From: Sporosarcina sp. P34
Lineage (GTDB): Bacteria; Bacillota; Bacilli; Bacillales_A; Planococcaceae
Reading direction: 5' to 3'
Assembly (NCBI RefSeq): GCF_002743375.1
Contig: NZ_PDZC01000001.1
Coordinates: 496,001-560,000, forward strand
DNA: 64,000 nucleotides
The notes under the pieces are model-generated. The model did not search any database. It worked only from the letters and a program-made list of their open reading frames with translations, and had not been told where the DNA came from. The translations under genes were made by a program, and so were the position numbers. Numbering within the stretch: position 1 is the first letter of the stretch; every line of letters begins with the position of its first letter. This document shows, one piece after another, positions 1-10,715 of the stretch.

Positions 1-190
1 TCACTTACTTGCTCCGATGAATATTCTAAGTATCTCCACTCCATCCCCTCATAGATACTAATTCAGTCTTCTAATTTAACCTTCATCCACTACAACTTTA
101 AACAAGGCTTCAACTATTCTGCTTATTTTATCCATATACTAACGAGCTATGACACACAGCAAGAAAAACTTTTATTTAATTGCGATTAAA

Positions 191-216
191 TGAAACCAAA
201 TGCTTCTTCAAACGTA
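191..216 (+). promoter_or_regulatory. Sigma-W-type (ECF) promoter of the nfeD-floA operon
   Basis: TGAAAC at 191-196, a 16-base spacer, then CGTA at 213-216. This is an exact match to the ECF sigma-W consensus. In B. subtilis the orthologous yqeZ-yqfAB operon is a known sigma-W target, so the match is meaningful. A TATAAT at 226-231 could be a sigma-A -10 but lacks a good -35. The rest of 1-257 shows no gene. Confidence 0.82.
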
Positions 217-257
217 AATAGTAAGTATAATAGGCAGTAGAGAGAGGTGAGAAAATA

Positions 258-1592
258 ATGTCTAAAATGATTAGGTCAGTTTTTCTGCTCATTTTATTCA
301 TCGGTACAATCGCGTTGCCTTTTATACACTCAGACGCAGCTGAAACAAAAGTATATCGCGTACCCCTTCACCAAGAAGTAGAAAAGGGGCTGCATGCCTT
401 CCTACAGCGTTCATTCAAAGAAGCTAAAGCTGAAGGTGCAGAGACGATTGTGTTGGATATAGACACTCCTGGAGGGTTTGTAGACGCCGCTGATCAAATC
501 GCCAAGCTGATGAAAACGACTGATGATGTAAAAATTATCGCTTTCATCAACGACCGAGCACTATCTGCGGGAGCTTTCCTTGCGCTCTATGCAGATGAAA
601 TCTACATGACACCAAACGGTTCAATCGGTGCTGCACAAGTCATCGATGGATCTGGAAATGCAGCAGAAACGAAAGCCAATAGTTATTGGTTGGCGCAAAT
701 GAAAAATGCCGCAAAGCACTCAGGCCGTGACCCACAATATGCACTTGCCATGGCAAATCCTGAAATCGATCTGCCAGACTTGCGTGCACAAAAAGGGGAA
801 CTTCTGACTCTTACTGCTGACGAAGCTGAACAAGTGAAGTACAGTGAAGGTACAGTGGCTACATTTGATGAGTTACTTAAGAAGCTAGATTTGGAAGGCG
901 CGCAAGTTATTTCTACAACGGAAACGTTTGCAGAGAAAATGGCGCGATTCATCACCCACCCGGTCGTAGTACCGATTTTACTTTCTGTTGCAAGTCTCGG
1001 ACTGATTGTTGAATTATATTCACCGGGCTTTGGTGTGCCGGGAAGCATGGGGTTAACCGCTCTGTTTTTATTCTTCTACGGACACACAGTAGCGGGTCTT
1101 GCAGGTTATGAAACATTGTTATTATTCCTGCTCGGCGTCGCCCTTATTATTGCCGAATTCTTTGTTGCAGGGGGGATAGCGGGTATCTTCGGAGTCTTGG
1201 CTATCATAGGAAGTATTTTAATGGCAGGCACAAACTTGGCATTCATGGCAATCTCGGTGCTAATTGCGATAGCCGTAGCATGTATAGGAGTAGTGGTTAT
1301 TATGAAATTCTTCGGTAAAAAACTTCATCTGTTGAACAAAATCATTTTAATGGATACGATGGATACGGAAAGCGGTTACGTCTCCAACAAAAATCGTAAT
1401 GAATTGTTGCAGAAAGTTGCTACAACCATTACACCACTTTATCCATCGGGTGTCGCCGAGTTGGACGGTGAACGAATCGATGTAGTATCAGAAGGTCGTT
1501 ATATCGAGAGTGGTAAACAAGTAGTTGTCGTAGCAGTAGAAGGTTTCAGAATTGTAGTAAGAGAGAAGAAAGAGGAGGAACAAGGCTTATGA
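258..1592 (+). CDS. nfeD: NfeD-family membrane serine protease (YqeZ-like)
   Basis: 444 aa. Residues 1-28 form a signal peptide. A ClpP-class protease domain follows, with the likely nucleophile Ser103 in an SAG motif and Lys139 as likely general base, placed as in the archaeal 1510-N protease. Several membrane helices occupy roughly 235-355, and a C-terminal OB-fold NfeD domain ends the protein. The ATG follows GAGAGGTGAG. Its stop overlaps the floA start (ATGA). In Bacilli these long NfeD proteins work with flotillin-like proteins in membrane-domain organisation and envelope stress resistance. The sigma-W-type promoter upstream supports that role. Family assignment is firm; its natural substrate is not known to me. 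Confidence 0.9.
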   Translation: MSKMIRSVFLLILFIGTIALPFIHSDAAETKVYRVPLHQEVEKGLHAFLQRSFKEAKAEGAETIVLDIDTPGGFVDAADQIAKLMKTTDDVKIIAFINDRALSAGAFLALYADEIYMTPNGSIGAAQVIDGSGNAAETKANSYWLAQMKNAAKHSGRDPQYALAMANPEIDLPDLRAQKGELLTLTADEAEQVKYSEGTVATFDELLKKLDLEGAQVISTTETFAEKMARFITHPVVVPILLSVASLGLIVELYSPGFGVPGSMGLTALFLFFYGHTVAGLAGYETLLLFLLGVALIIAEFFVAGGIAGIFGVLAIIGSILMAGTNLAFMAISVLIAIAVACIGVVVIMKFFGKKLHLLNKIILMDTMDTESGYVSNKNRNELLQKVATTITPLYPSGVAELDGERIDVVSEGRYIESGKQVVVVAVEGFRIVVREKKEEEQGL

Positions 1593-2587
1593 TGGGACTA
1601 GGAACAATCGGACTGGTAGCTGCAGTCTTCATTATCATCATCGTACTGGCGGTATTCTTTACATTTGTGCCAGTCACACTATGGATTTCCGCAATGGCGG
1701 CAGGCGTACGGGTAAGTATCTTCACGTTAGTCGGTATGCGTTTACGTCGGGTTATCCCGAGCAGGGTAGTTAACCCGTTAATTAAAGCACATAAAGCGGG
1801 TCTAACAGTATCGATCAACCAGTTGGAAAGCCATTACTTAGCAGGTGGTAATGTTGACCGCGTTGTAAATGCATTGATTGCTGCGCAACGTGCGAACATC
1901 GACTTGACTTTCGAAAGAGCACAAGCGATTGACTTGGCAGGACGTGACGTTTTGGAAGCAGTTCAAATGTCCGTTAACCCGAAAGTAATCGAAACACCAT
2001 TTATCGCAGGTGTTGCGATGAACGGTATCGAAGTGAAAGCGAAAGCTCGTATTACAGTCCGTGCAAACATCGACCGACTAGTCGGTGGAGCAGGTGAAGA
2101 AACAGTCGTTGCGCGTGTTGGTGAAGGTATCGTATCGACAATTGGTTCTTCTATCAGCCACGCAAAAGTACTGGAAAATCCGGATATGATTTCCCAAACT
2201 GTTCTAAAAAAAGGTTTGGATTCAGGTACAGCGTTTGAAATTCTCTCGATTGATATTGCTGACGTGGATATCGGTAAAAACATCGGAGCGGAACTTCAGA
2301 CTGAACAAGCGATGGCAGATAAAAATATTGCCCAAGCAAAAGCGGAAGAACGCCGTGCGATGGCTGTTGCGAGTGAACAAGAGATGAAGGCAAAAACGCA
2401 GGAGATGCGCTCGAAAGTTGTGGGTGCGGAAGCCGAAGTACCTTTAGCTATGGCAGAAGCTTTGCGTTCAGGAAATATCGGAATCATGGATTATATGAAT
2501 TATAAAAATATCCAAGCAGATACAAGCATGCGGGATTCTATCAGTAAAACAGGTTCGGATCAACAACCAAAGAAAGATCAATCATAA
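1589..2587 (+). CDS. floA: Flotillin-like protein FloA
   Basis: 332 aa. A hydrophobic N-terminal segment (about 1-30) is followed by an SPFH/PHB domain. Near residues 230-275 is an Ala/Glu/Lys-rich helical region typical of flotillins, in which EAK-type repeats form a coiled coil. It scaffolds ordered membrane microdomains at the inner face of the cytoplasmic membrane. The strong SD AGGAGG lies inside the end of nfeD, and the two genes overlap by 4 bases, so they are translationally coupled. Length and sequence match B. subtilis FloA (YqfA) well. Confidence 0.93.
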   Translation: MMGLGTIGLVAAVFIIIIVLAVFFTFVPVTLWISAMAAGVRVSIFTLVGMRLRRVIPSRVVNPLIKAHKAGLTVSINQLESHYLAGGNVDRVVNALIAAQRANIDLTFERAQAIDLAGRDVLEAVQMSVNPKVIETPFIAGVAMNGIEVKAKARITVRANIDRLVGGAGEETVVARVGEGIVSTIGSSISHAKVLENPDMISQTVLKKGLDSGTAFEILSIDIADVDIGKNIGAELQTEQAMADKNIAQAKAEERRAMAVASEQEMKAKTQEMRSKVVGAEAEVPLAMAEALRSGNIGIMDYMNYKNIQADTSMRDSISKTGSDQQPKKDQS

Positions 2588-2617
2588 CGAGATGAATTCC
2601 CGGGAAGGGGATGCATA

Positions 2618-3136
2618 ATGGAACAACTGATAATTTTTGTCATTATGCTGGCTTTGGGTTCTCTATTCGGTAAAAAGAAAGACCAAGAGAAACCAGATGG
2701 AAAACCGAAGCGACCGCCTAGCCAGCAATGGCCAGCACAACCAACTCAACGTCAAATGAAGCAGAGAGAAACGCAGCGGACCTATGCAACTCCTGAAGAG
2801 AAGCCGCGTTCGTTGAAGGAATTATCTAGGAACCTATTCGAAGATATTCAAAAGGAATTCCAAGATCTCCAACAAGAAACGAAAGAACCTGAACAGCCTG
2901 TAAAGACGCAGGCGCCTCAGTCGGAAATTTTCTATGCAGAGCCTAAAAAGCCAGCTAAGTCTGCTTCTGCGTCACGTTCAGAACGTCAAACGGGAAGAGG
3001 TAGACTACATGGAGGGAAGATCATGTTAGAAGATGAACCCATCTTGCAGGAAGACTTAATTCCGAAAACTCCGCAGCAGATCATGCAAGGGATTGTCTAT
3101 GCAGAAATTTTAGGTCCACCAAAATCAAAACGGTAA
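2618..3136 (+). CDS. Hypothetical protein with N-terminal membrane anchor (YqfB position)
   Basis: 172 aa. A single hydrophobic segment (about 3-17) is followed by a basic and then Gln/Pro/Glu-rich low-complexity cytoplasmic part. I do not recognise a domain. It starts at ATG after GAAGGGGATGC and is the last gene before a strong terminator, so it is cotranscribed with nfeD-floA. The position equals yqfB in B. subtilis, but the sequence does not let me claim orthology. An accessory factor of the flotillin microdomain is a guess from context only. Confidence 0.7.
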   Translation: MEQLIIFVIMLALGSLFGKKKDQEKPDGKPKRPPSQQWPAQPTQRQMKQRETQRTYATPEEKPRSLKELSRNLFEDIQKEFQDLQQETKEPEQPVKTQAPQSEIFYAEPKKPAKSASASRSERQTGRGRLHGGKIMLEDEPILQEDLIPKTPQQIMQGIVYAEILGPPKSKR

Positions 3137-3144
3137 TCATGCCG

Positions 3145-3182
3145 CCCCCTGTCTTTTCATAGGATGAGACAGGGGGTTTTTT
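3145..3182 (+). terminator. Intrinsic terminator of the nfeD-floA operon, overlapping the yqfC ribosome-binding site
   Basis: The 9-bp stem CCCCCTGTC/GACAGGGGG (3145-3153, 3168-3176) is followed by six T. Its 3' arm supplies the only SD-like sequence (AGGGGG, 3171-3176) for yqfC at 3184. Confidence 0.88.
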
Positions 3183-3183
3183 C

Positions 3184-3441
3184 ATGAAAAAATTATTCGC
3201 ACTTCATCCATCCATTATTCTAGATGAATTCAACTCATTGCGGATTACCGGCAACTATCGCTTGCTTGCATTAAGCGAACAATCCGTATCCTTTCAAACG
3301 AATGACTATGTCATGACTGTCAAAGGAGAAGATGTAACAGTTCTAATGCTGACTGAACAACACGCCCATATATCGATCGACGAACTGCAGGAAGTAACGG
3401 TGCGTTTTACGCCTGAAGAAGGAAACAGCCATGAGTACTAA
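3184..3441 (+). CDS. yqfC: Sporulation protein YqfC (YabP/YqfC family)
   Basis: 85 aa, compared with about 93 in B. subtilis. It matches the YabP/YqfC fold, which is short and all beta. No upstream in-frame start exists because a TAG lies at 3160-3162, so the ATG at 3184 is forced. Its SD is the 3' arm of the preceding terminator hairpin, 7 bases upstream. yqfC and yqfD overlap by 11 bases and form a conserved pair expressed in the mother cell under sigma-E in B. subtilis. The molecular role is unclear. Its presence indicates an endospore former. Confidence 0.83.
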   Translation: MKKLFALHPSIILDEFNSLRITGNYRLLALSEQSVSFQTNDYVMTVKGEDVTVLMLTEQHAHISIDELQEVTVRFTPEEGNSHEY

Positions 3442-4522
3442 ACGATTTGAAGTTCAGGTGAAAGATGTTCGTAACGGTTCTGTTTTTCTAAGTAGGTTAC
3501 AAAGAGAGCATGTCAAGATCAGCAGCTTGTATGTCTCTGGAAGTGCAATGTTTTTTGAGACGGATTCAAAAGGAATTCAAATTATCCGTCGTTATAGAAG
3601 AAAATACCGTGTGAAAGTACAAATCAGGCGTAAAGGTCAGGATACAGTTCAGCATCGACTATTCGCATCTTCATTGTTCTTAATCGTCTGTGTCATCCCG
3701 CTAGTTGCATCATTGTTTCTGTGGAATATCACAGTGGAAAGTGATGTACCGGAAATTGCGCAACGAATGGAAAACAAGATGCAGAAAGCGCGAATTACAG
3801 CGCCTACTTTATTATCCAAATTACCGGAAGAAGATGAAATTCGTCGACTGCTGATGCAAGATGAACCCTCTCTATCGTGGATCCGGTTCTCAAAGACAGG
3901 TACTTCGTTAACTGTTTCACCGATGCTTGCTCCACTTTCCACTGAAGTGAAAGAAGAAGTGAAAGAAAAGCCCTCCCATCTAGTAGCAAAAACAGGAGGA
4001 GTCATTACACACTTTGCGTTAACGAGAGGAGAAAGAGCGAGTATCATTCATCAAACCGTAAAAAAAGGTGATATGCTAGCAACAGGTATTCTAGAACAAG
4101 GAGAGAAAACGACAGTAGTAGGGGCAGATGGAGAAGTCTTTGCTGACTACTGGTTAGAATGTCATTTTGAATTACCCCGGACGATTAGTTATTCGATTCA
4201 AGGAGAAGAAAATGTGAATATCAGTTGGCAAAAGCCATGGACAGGTAACCAGATAAAAGATATACGTTTTAGAAACCCTATTGTGATGGATAAGTTGAAA
4301 GAAACGCATATTCAGGAAGTGTTTTTGAAGAAAGGAATGGAAGAGACCATCATATTGCCGTTGATCAAGTATGATTTATTGTCAAAGAAAACAAATGAAC
4401 GCATAATTAAAGAAGAAAACATTTTACATGTATCCTTTACTAATGATAAAGTGAGTGGGACTATACTATTTTTACTTAATGAAAACATTGCTGAAAAACG
4501 ACCTATAACTCAAGGAGACTGA
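3431..4522 (+). CDS. yqfD: Sporulation protein YqfD
   Basis: 363 aa. A small N-terminal domain (1-70) precedes one membrane helix near 75-100. An extracytoplasmic part with beta-rich repeats fills the rest. It corresponds to the YqfD family, annotated as a stage IV sporulation protein. The ATG follows GAAGGAAAC inside yqfC. phoH starts 5 bases after the stop, so transcription may continue into phoH. Function is known only by sporulation association. Confidence 0.85.
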   Translation: MSTKRFEVQVKDVRNGSVFLSRLQREHVKISSLYVSGSAMFFETDSKGIQIIRRYRRKYRVKVQIRRKGQDTVQHRLFASSLFLIVCVIPLVASLFLWNITVESDVPEIAQRMENKMQKARITAPTLLSKLPEEDEIRRLLMQDEPSLSWIRFSKTGTSLTVSPMLAPLSTEVKEEVKEKPSHLVAKTGGVITHFALTRGERASIIHQTVKKGDMLATGILEQGEKTTVVGADGEVFADYWLECHFELPRTISYSIQGEENVNISWQKPWTGNQIKDIRFRNPIVMDKLKETHIQEVFLKKGMEETIILPLIKYDLLSKKTNERIIKEENILHVSFTNDKVSGTILFLLNENIAEKRPITQGD

Positions 4523-4527
4523 AAATA

Positions 4528-5490
4528 TTGAGCGAACATTTACTTCAACTTCATATTGAAGAACCGAACGAAGCGATTATGCTTCTTGGCATTTCCGATC
4601 AGAACATGAATTTAATTGAAGAGGAATTGAAAGTTTCAATCCACACTAGAGGTGAAAATATCTCGATCAGTGGAGCAGAAGAACAAGCGGTAGCTGCGAA
4701 AACATTGCTCGAGCAGTTATTGAAAGTGATCCGTAAAGGTATTAATATTAATTTACGCGATGTGGCCACAGCGATAGAAATGGCGAGAAATGGCACGATT
4801 GAATATTTCTCTTCTTTATACGATGAAGAAATTGCACGCAATACAAAAGGGAAAGTTATTCGTGCAAAAACCATTGGACAAAGAGAATATGTCCAGGCAA
4901 TTCGTTCAAGAGATCTAGTGTTTTGTATCGGACCTGCCGGAACAGGAAAGACGTATCTCGCTGTCGTGATGGCGGTGCAGGCAATGAAAACGGGTTCAGT
5001 AAAACGAATTGTGTTGACCCGACCTGCCGTTGAAGCTGGAGAGAGCTTAGGATTCCTTCCAGGCGACTTGAAAGAAAAAGTTGACCCGTACCTTCGTCCT
5101 CTTTACGACGCGTTACACGACGTGCTAGGAGCCGAACATACAGAACGTCTTATGGAACGTGGAGTCATTGAAATTGCACCACTTGCGTACATGCGTGGAA
5201 GAACGCTTGACGATGCATTCGTTATTTTAGACGAAGCACAAAACACCACGAAAGCTCAGATGAAAATGTTTTTGACTCGTCTCGGTTTTGGATCGAAAAT
5301 GGTCATCACAGGTGATAAAACGCAAATTGATTTACCTCGTGGTGTAGATTCTGGTCTAAATGTTGCAGAACATATTTTGAAGAACGTGCAAGATATCCAA
5401 TTCATGTATTTGGAACAAGGTGACGTAGTCCGACATCCGATTGTTGCGAAGATCATTGATGCATATGAGAAAGAGCAGTCAACTAATTAA
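4528..5490 (+). CDS. phoH: PhoH-family ATPase
   Basis: 320 aa. A KH-like N-terminal part is followed by a P-loop NTPase domain with Walker A GPAGTGKT near residue 133 and a Walker B region ending LDEAQN. The PhoH/PhoL family is linked to RNA metabolism and in many bacteria is next to ybeY, as here. The start is TTG at 4528, 8 bases after AAGGAGACT; no ATG is better placed. Transcription ends at a hairpin overlapping its stop codon. Confidence 0.93.
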   Translation: MSEHLLQLHIEEPNEAIMLLGISDQNMNLIEEELKVSIHTRGENISISGAEEQAVAAKTLLEQLLKVIRKGININLRDVATAIEMARNGTIEYFSSLYDEEIARNTKGKVIRAKTIGQREYVQAIRSRDLVFCIGPAGTGKTYLAVVMAVQAMKTGSVKRIVLTRPAVEAGESLGFLPGDLKEKVDPYLRPLYDALHDVLGAEHTERLMERGVIEIAPLAYMRGRTLDDAFVILDEAQNTTKAQMKMFLTRLGFGSKMVITGDKTQIDLPRGVDSGLNVAEHILKNVQDIQFMYLEQGDVVRHPIVAKIIDAYEKEQSTN

Positions 5491-5505
5491 TTGACTGCTT
5501 TTTTT
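5474..5505 (+). terminator. Intrinsic terminator after phoH
   Basis: Stem AGCAGTCAA/TTGACTGCT (5474-5482, 5491-5499) followed by a seven-T run. It includes the phoH stop codon in its 5' half. Confidence 0.88.
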
Positions 5506-5569
5506 GAATGATGAATATACATAGTTACCCATTCATGTGCGGACCATTTGCCGAAAAGGAGGCAATTGC

Positions 5570-7687
5570 ATGACAGCTTTAAAGGAACTATTTTCACAAC
5601 TAAGAAAAGTGAAATTTACCTTTCTTTTGCTTCTTGTCGTCTCTCTTTCCAGTATCCCATTGTTTTTTCTAATGTATGGCAGTACACAAAACGAAACGTA
5701 CGAAATTTCGGCTTTTGAAATTTCACCGAAAACTATACGTTCACCTAAAACAATAGAAGATATCGAAAAAACCGAACTTGAACGTGTACGGGCAGAACAG
5801 GCGGTACCTAATTCCTATCGTTTCTCAGAGGATGTTATGAAAAACCGCCAAGCGATCCTCGGTTCCATCTTTACTGCAGTCAGTGATGTCAAAGTCGAAG
5901 CGACAGAAGATCCTGATATGACGTCAAGTTCAAAAATGAAGCTACTTCAAGAGAAATTGGAAGGGCTGGAAAAAGAACAAACTTTATTACCCGTTACACA
6001 TGATCAGCTTAAGCAGCTACTTACGGCTGAACAAAATGATCTAAATAATTTGCATGAATTACTGACACTTGTAGTGGGAAGAGAGTTATCAAAGCCGTTT
6101 AAAGCTGAACAAGTGCCGATTCATCGCTATGAAGTGGAGCGCAGAATTCGTGAAACTACTACCCTACCGAGAGATTTGCTTGATGTTGCGCTATCCCTCG
6201 GGCGAATGGCAGTGGTGGAAACAGAGGTTGTCGATGAAGAATTGACTGTTAAGAATCGGACGGATGCGCGAGCTTCAGTTGAAGCCATTCGTATTTTACA
6301 AGGACAAGTCATCGTACGTGAAGGACAGTTGATCGATCGTGATGTGTATCACCAGCTCAAGCTTTCTGGAGTCCTTACTAATCAGTCTTCACTTAAACCG
6401 ATGTTCGGCATTATTTTGTTTATTTTGTTCGTATCAGGTTTGATTGCCATACACTTCGGCAAGTCCAAAAGAGATGAAGCATTCAAAAAGAAAGCACTAG
6501 TTATTTTCTATTGTATTTTACTACTATCCGTTGTTTTAATGAAAATCGTCGGCTATATCGATCGTGAGTTTGATGTCCTCATTGCGTTTTTATTTCCGAC
6601 GGCTCTCGTGCCGATGTTGATCAAGCTATTAATTAACGAGCGTTCAGCAGTACTTGCGACGATTATTACGTCTGCGACAGCCGGTATCATGATGCAAGAA
6701 GGCTTGGCGGCAATTATGCAAATGGAAGTAGCGCTGTATATTCTATTCGGTGGGATTGTGAGTATTTATTTACTAAGTGAACATGGGAGACGCTCAACGA
6801 TTCTACAGACAAGTCTCGGTGTGGCAGGATCAAACATGATGTTCATCATATTTTATTTATTGATGACACAGACTAGTTATACAACACCCGAGCTGATTTT
6901 CTATGCGGGGGCAGCCATCTCATCAGGTTTGTTGTCTGGGGCTTTGACGATGGGGTTATTGCCATTTTTCGAATCGAGTTTTCATTTGCTTTCTAATATG
7001 CGATTAGTGGAGCTCTCAAATCCTAATCATCCGCTCCTAAAGAAAATCTTAGTGGAGACGCCGGGAACCTATCATCACAGCATTATGGTTGCGAATATAG
7101 CGGATGCGGCGTGTGAGGCAATTGGAGCCAATGGGTTGCTCGCGCGTGTTGGCAGCTATTATCATGATATCGGGAAGACTATACACCCAGGATTCTTCAT
7201 TGAAAATCAACATAATGGCCGTAATCTACATGATGCACTGACACCCGAGAAAAGTCGTGATATGATTATAGCCCACGCGGAAGATGGAGCGAAAATTTTG
7301 GAAAAGCACCGTATGCCAAAAGAGCTTATAGCTATTGCGAGACAGCACCATGGAACGAGTAGCGTCAGATTCTTTTATCTGAAAGCGAAAGAAACCAATC
7401 CAGTTGTGAAGGAAGACGATTTCCGTTATCCTGGACCAAAACCGCAAACGAAAGAAAATGCAGTGATCATGATTGCAGACAGTGTAGAAGCTGCGGTGCG
7501 TTCTATGAAAGAACCGACACCTGAAAAAATTGCCACGCTCGTCAACGCGATTGTGCGTGGGAAATTAGAAGATGATCAATTTGATGAATGTGATTTGTCG
7601 TTAAAAGAAATTAAACTAGTGAAACAAGCCATTAATGAAACGTTAAACGGGATCTTCCATAATCGGATTGAATATCCCGATAAGTAA
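5570..7687 (+). CDS. pgpH: Cyclic-di-AMP phosphodiesterase PgpH (HD family, YqfF)
   Basis: 705 aa from the ATG at 5570, which sits 7 bases after AAAGGAGG. An upstream ATG at 5537 has no SD. After an N-terminal membrane helix comes a large extracellular 7TMR-HDED sensor domain (about 40-270), then seven membrane helices (about 275-460), then a cytoplasmic HD phosphohydrolase with HH, YYHDIGK and a later HH pair. The family degrades c-di-AMP. It sits between phoH and ybeY, as in other Bacilli. Confidence 0.94.
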   Translation: MTALKELFSQLRKVKFTFLLLLVVSLSSIPLFFLMYGSTQNETYEISAFEISPKTIRSPKTIEDIEKTELERVRAEQAVPNSYRFSEDVMKNRQAILGSIFTAVSDVKVEATEDPDMTSSSKMKLLQEKLEGLEKEQTLLPVTHDQLKQLLTAEQNDLNNLHELLTLVVGRELSKPFKAEQVPIHRYEVERRIRETTTLPRDLLDVALSLGRMAVVETEVVDEELTVKNRTDARASVEAIRILQGQVIVREGQLIDRDVYHQLKLSGVLTNQSSLKPMFGIILFILFVSGLIAIHFGKSKRDEAFKKKALVIFYCILLLSVVLMKIVGYIDREFDVLIAFLFPTALVPMLIKLLINERSAVLATIITSATAGIMMQEGLAAIMQMEVALYILFGGIVSIYLLSEHGRRSTILQTSLGVAGSNMMFIIFYLLMTQTSYTTPELIFYAGAAISSGLLSGALTMGLLPFFESSFHLLSNMRLVELSNPNHPLLKKILVETPGTYHHSIMVANIADAACEAIGANGLLARVGSYYHDIGKTIHPGFFIENQHNGRNLHDALTPEKSRDMIIAHAEDGAKILEKHRMPKELIAIARQHHGTSSVRFFYLKAKETNPVVKEDDFRYPGPKPQTKENAVIMIADSVEAAVRSMKEPTPEKIATLVNAIVRGKLEDDQFDECDLSLKEIKLVKQAINETLNGIFHNRIEYPDK

Positions 7688-7702
7688 AGGAGCAGAGCAA
7701 CT

Positions 7703-8176
7703 ATGATAGATTTTTATTTCGAAGATGAAACAGAAATCGTGGAACCGAGTTCGGAAGCTTTGATCAAGGATTTGTTGACTCACGCATCAAAAATGGAGAA
7801 AATGGAAGGTCTGTATGAGTTGTCTATTACGTTTATGGATGATGAATCCATTCAAGCTGTGAATGCTGAGTACAGAGGCAAAGACCGTCCAACCGACGTT
7901 ATTTCATTTGCACTAGAAGAATTGTCGGAAGGAGAAGTGGCAATTGTTCAAGAAAGCGATATGCCTGTTGTACTGGGGGATATCGTGATTTCCATCGATA
8001 CAGCAAAACGTCAGGCTCTTGAATACAATCACTCGTTCGAGCGGGAACTGGGATTTCTTGCATTACACGGATTCTTGCATTTACTCGGATATGACCATCT
8101 CGATGAAGAGGAAGAACGTGAAATGTTCGGTAGACAGACGGAAATTTTAACTGCATTCGGTTTGGAACGGCAGTGA
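7703..8176 (+). CDS. ybeY: Endoribonuclease YbeY, rRNA maturation factor
   Basis: 157 aa. The zinc-binding signature HGFLHLLGYDH (H-x3-H-x5-H) lies near residue 117. YbeY is a single-strand endoribonuclease needed for 16S rRNA 3' end maturation and ribosome quality control. The ATG follows AAAGGAGCAG. The stop is 4 bases before dgkA, in a tight operon running to recO. Confidence 0.95.
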   Translation: MIDFYFEDETEIVEPSSEALIKDLLTHASKMEKMEGLYELSITFMDDESIQAVNAEYRGKDRPTDVISFALEELSEGEVAIVQESDMPVVLGDIVISIDTAKRQALEYNHSFERELGFLALHGFLHLLGYDHLDEEEEREMFGRQTEILTAFGLERQ

Positions 8177-8180
8177 GTCT

Positions 8181-8531
8181 ATGCAGAAATTCTTGAAATC
8201 ATTCATCTATGCGTGGGAAGGCATTAAAGACGGCTTTAGGCAAGGTCGGAATATGAAATCTCATGGTGTATCCGCAATGATCGTGTTGATTGCGGGTTGG
8301 TTCACCGGTCTGTCACAAACAGAATGGATGATTATTTTTATCGTCATTGCAGGAGTGATGGCGCTTGAATTAATGAATACAGCAGTGGAATATGTAGTGG
8401 ATCTTGTCACAACGGAATTCCATCCACTAGCGAAAAAAGCAAAAGATATTGCAGCCGGATCCGTTTTCGTGTTTGCCATAGCCAGCGCGATTGTCGGCTG
8501 TATAATTTTCTTTCCAAAATGGTTTGGATAA
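8181..8531 (+). CDS. dgkA: Undecaprenol/diacylglycerol kinase DgkA
   Basis: 116 aa with three membrane helices and the conserved ALELMNTAVEYVVDLV motif of the prokaryotic DAGK family. In Gram-positive bacteria the preferred substrate is undecaprenol, recycled to the carrier lipid of wall synthesis. The SD is weak (GTGAG within the ybeY end), so translational coupling with ybeY is likely. Confidence 0.93.
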   Translation: MQKFLKSFIYAWEGIKDGFRQGRNMKSHGVSAMIVLIAGWFTGLSQTEWMIIFIVIAGVMALELMNTAVEYVVDLVTTEFHPLAKKAKDIAAGSVFVFAIASAIVGCIIFFPKWFG

Positions 8532-8559
8532 ATTGATCGAATGAAGGGATGGTATGTAG

Positions 8560-9862
<1,303 letters not shown>

Positions 9863-9892
9863 GCTGTCTGTCCTGCTAAAGGAGAGAACGTG

Positions 9893-10687
9893 TTGCTGAA
9901 TAAGTTGGAAGGCTACATTATCAAAAGTATCCCTTACGGAGAATCCAATAAAATCGTGACGATCTATACGAAAGAAGCGGGAAAGATCACGACGATGGCA
10001 AGAGGTGCGAAAAAGCCCGCGAGTCGCTTAGCGGCTATTACACAAACCTTTACGCACGGCTATTTTCTTGTTCGTGCAAGCAGGGGCATGGGATCGCTTG
10101 AGCAAGGCGAGCTTATCAGCAGCGTCCGTCACATTCGCTCTGATTTAGAGACGACTGCATATGCGGGTTTGATTGTAGAGTTGCTTGATCGCCTAACGGA
10201 ATCTGAACAGCCGAATGCAAGCATATTTCGTTTGCTTGACGAGTCATTTCATGCTATGGAAGAAGGCTATGACGCAGAAGCCATCACACTGTTCGTTCAG
10301 TGGAAGATGCTGCCGGTTGCTGGAATACATCCTATACTTCACGAGTGTGCAAGTTGTGGCGCTACAGAAGGTGAATTCGCATTTTCTTTTCAGCAGATTG
10401 GTTTTCTCTGTCATCGCTGTTTTCATATCGATCCGTATATCATTCGGCTGTCACCTACACAAATTAAATTGATTCGAATGTTTTATAATGTTCCGCTAGA
10501 TCAGATTGGTAAGCTGACGTTGAAGAAACAGACGAAAACATTTATGGCGAAGCTGGTTTCGACGATTTATCAAGAGCAAACCGGAATCTATTTAAAATCC
10601 AGAAAGTTCATTGAGCAATTGGAACGTACACCTGAATTGCAAAAACCAAAAGAACGAACTAAAGAAAGCCCAGAAGAGGAAGGCTGA
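9893..10687 (+). CDS. recO: DNA repair protein RecO
   Basis: 264 aa from TTG at 9893. A GTG at 9890 is possible, but only TTG has normal spacing to AAAGGAG and gives the MLNKLEG start that matches the family. An OB-fold N-terminus is followed by a helical domain with a zinc site (CASC ... CHRC, about 145-170). RecO loads RecA onto SSB-coated DNA with RecR. It is the last gene of the pgpH-recO run. Its 3' end lies in a hairpin shared with the convergent glyQS. Confidence 0.93.
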   Translation: MLNKLEGYIIKSIPYGESNKIVTIYTKEAGKITTMARGAKKPASRLAAITQTFTHGYFLVRASRGMGSLEQGELISSVRHIRSDLETTAYAGLIVELLDRLTESEQPNASIFRLLDESFHAMEEGYDAEAITLFVQWKMLPVAGIHPILHECASCGATEGEFAFSFQQIGFLCHRCFHIDPYIIRLSPTQIKLIRMFYNVPLDQIGKLTLKKQTKTFMAKLVSTIYQEQTGIYLKSRKFIEQLERTPELQKPKERTKESPEEEG

Positions 10688-10709
10688 TGCCAACTTCTCC
10701 TGGGCTTTC
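10664..10709. terminator. Hairpin between convergent recO and glyQS
   Basis: Stem GAAAGCCCAG/CTGGGCTTTC (10664-10673, 10700-10709), with partial extension of the stem inward. The T runs are poor on both strands, so efficiency is uncertain. Confidence 0.55.
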
Positions 10710-10715
10710 CTATAA

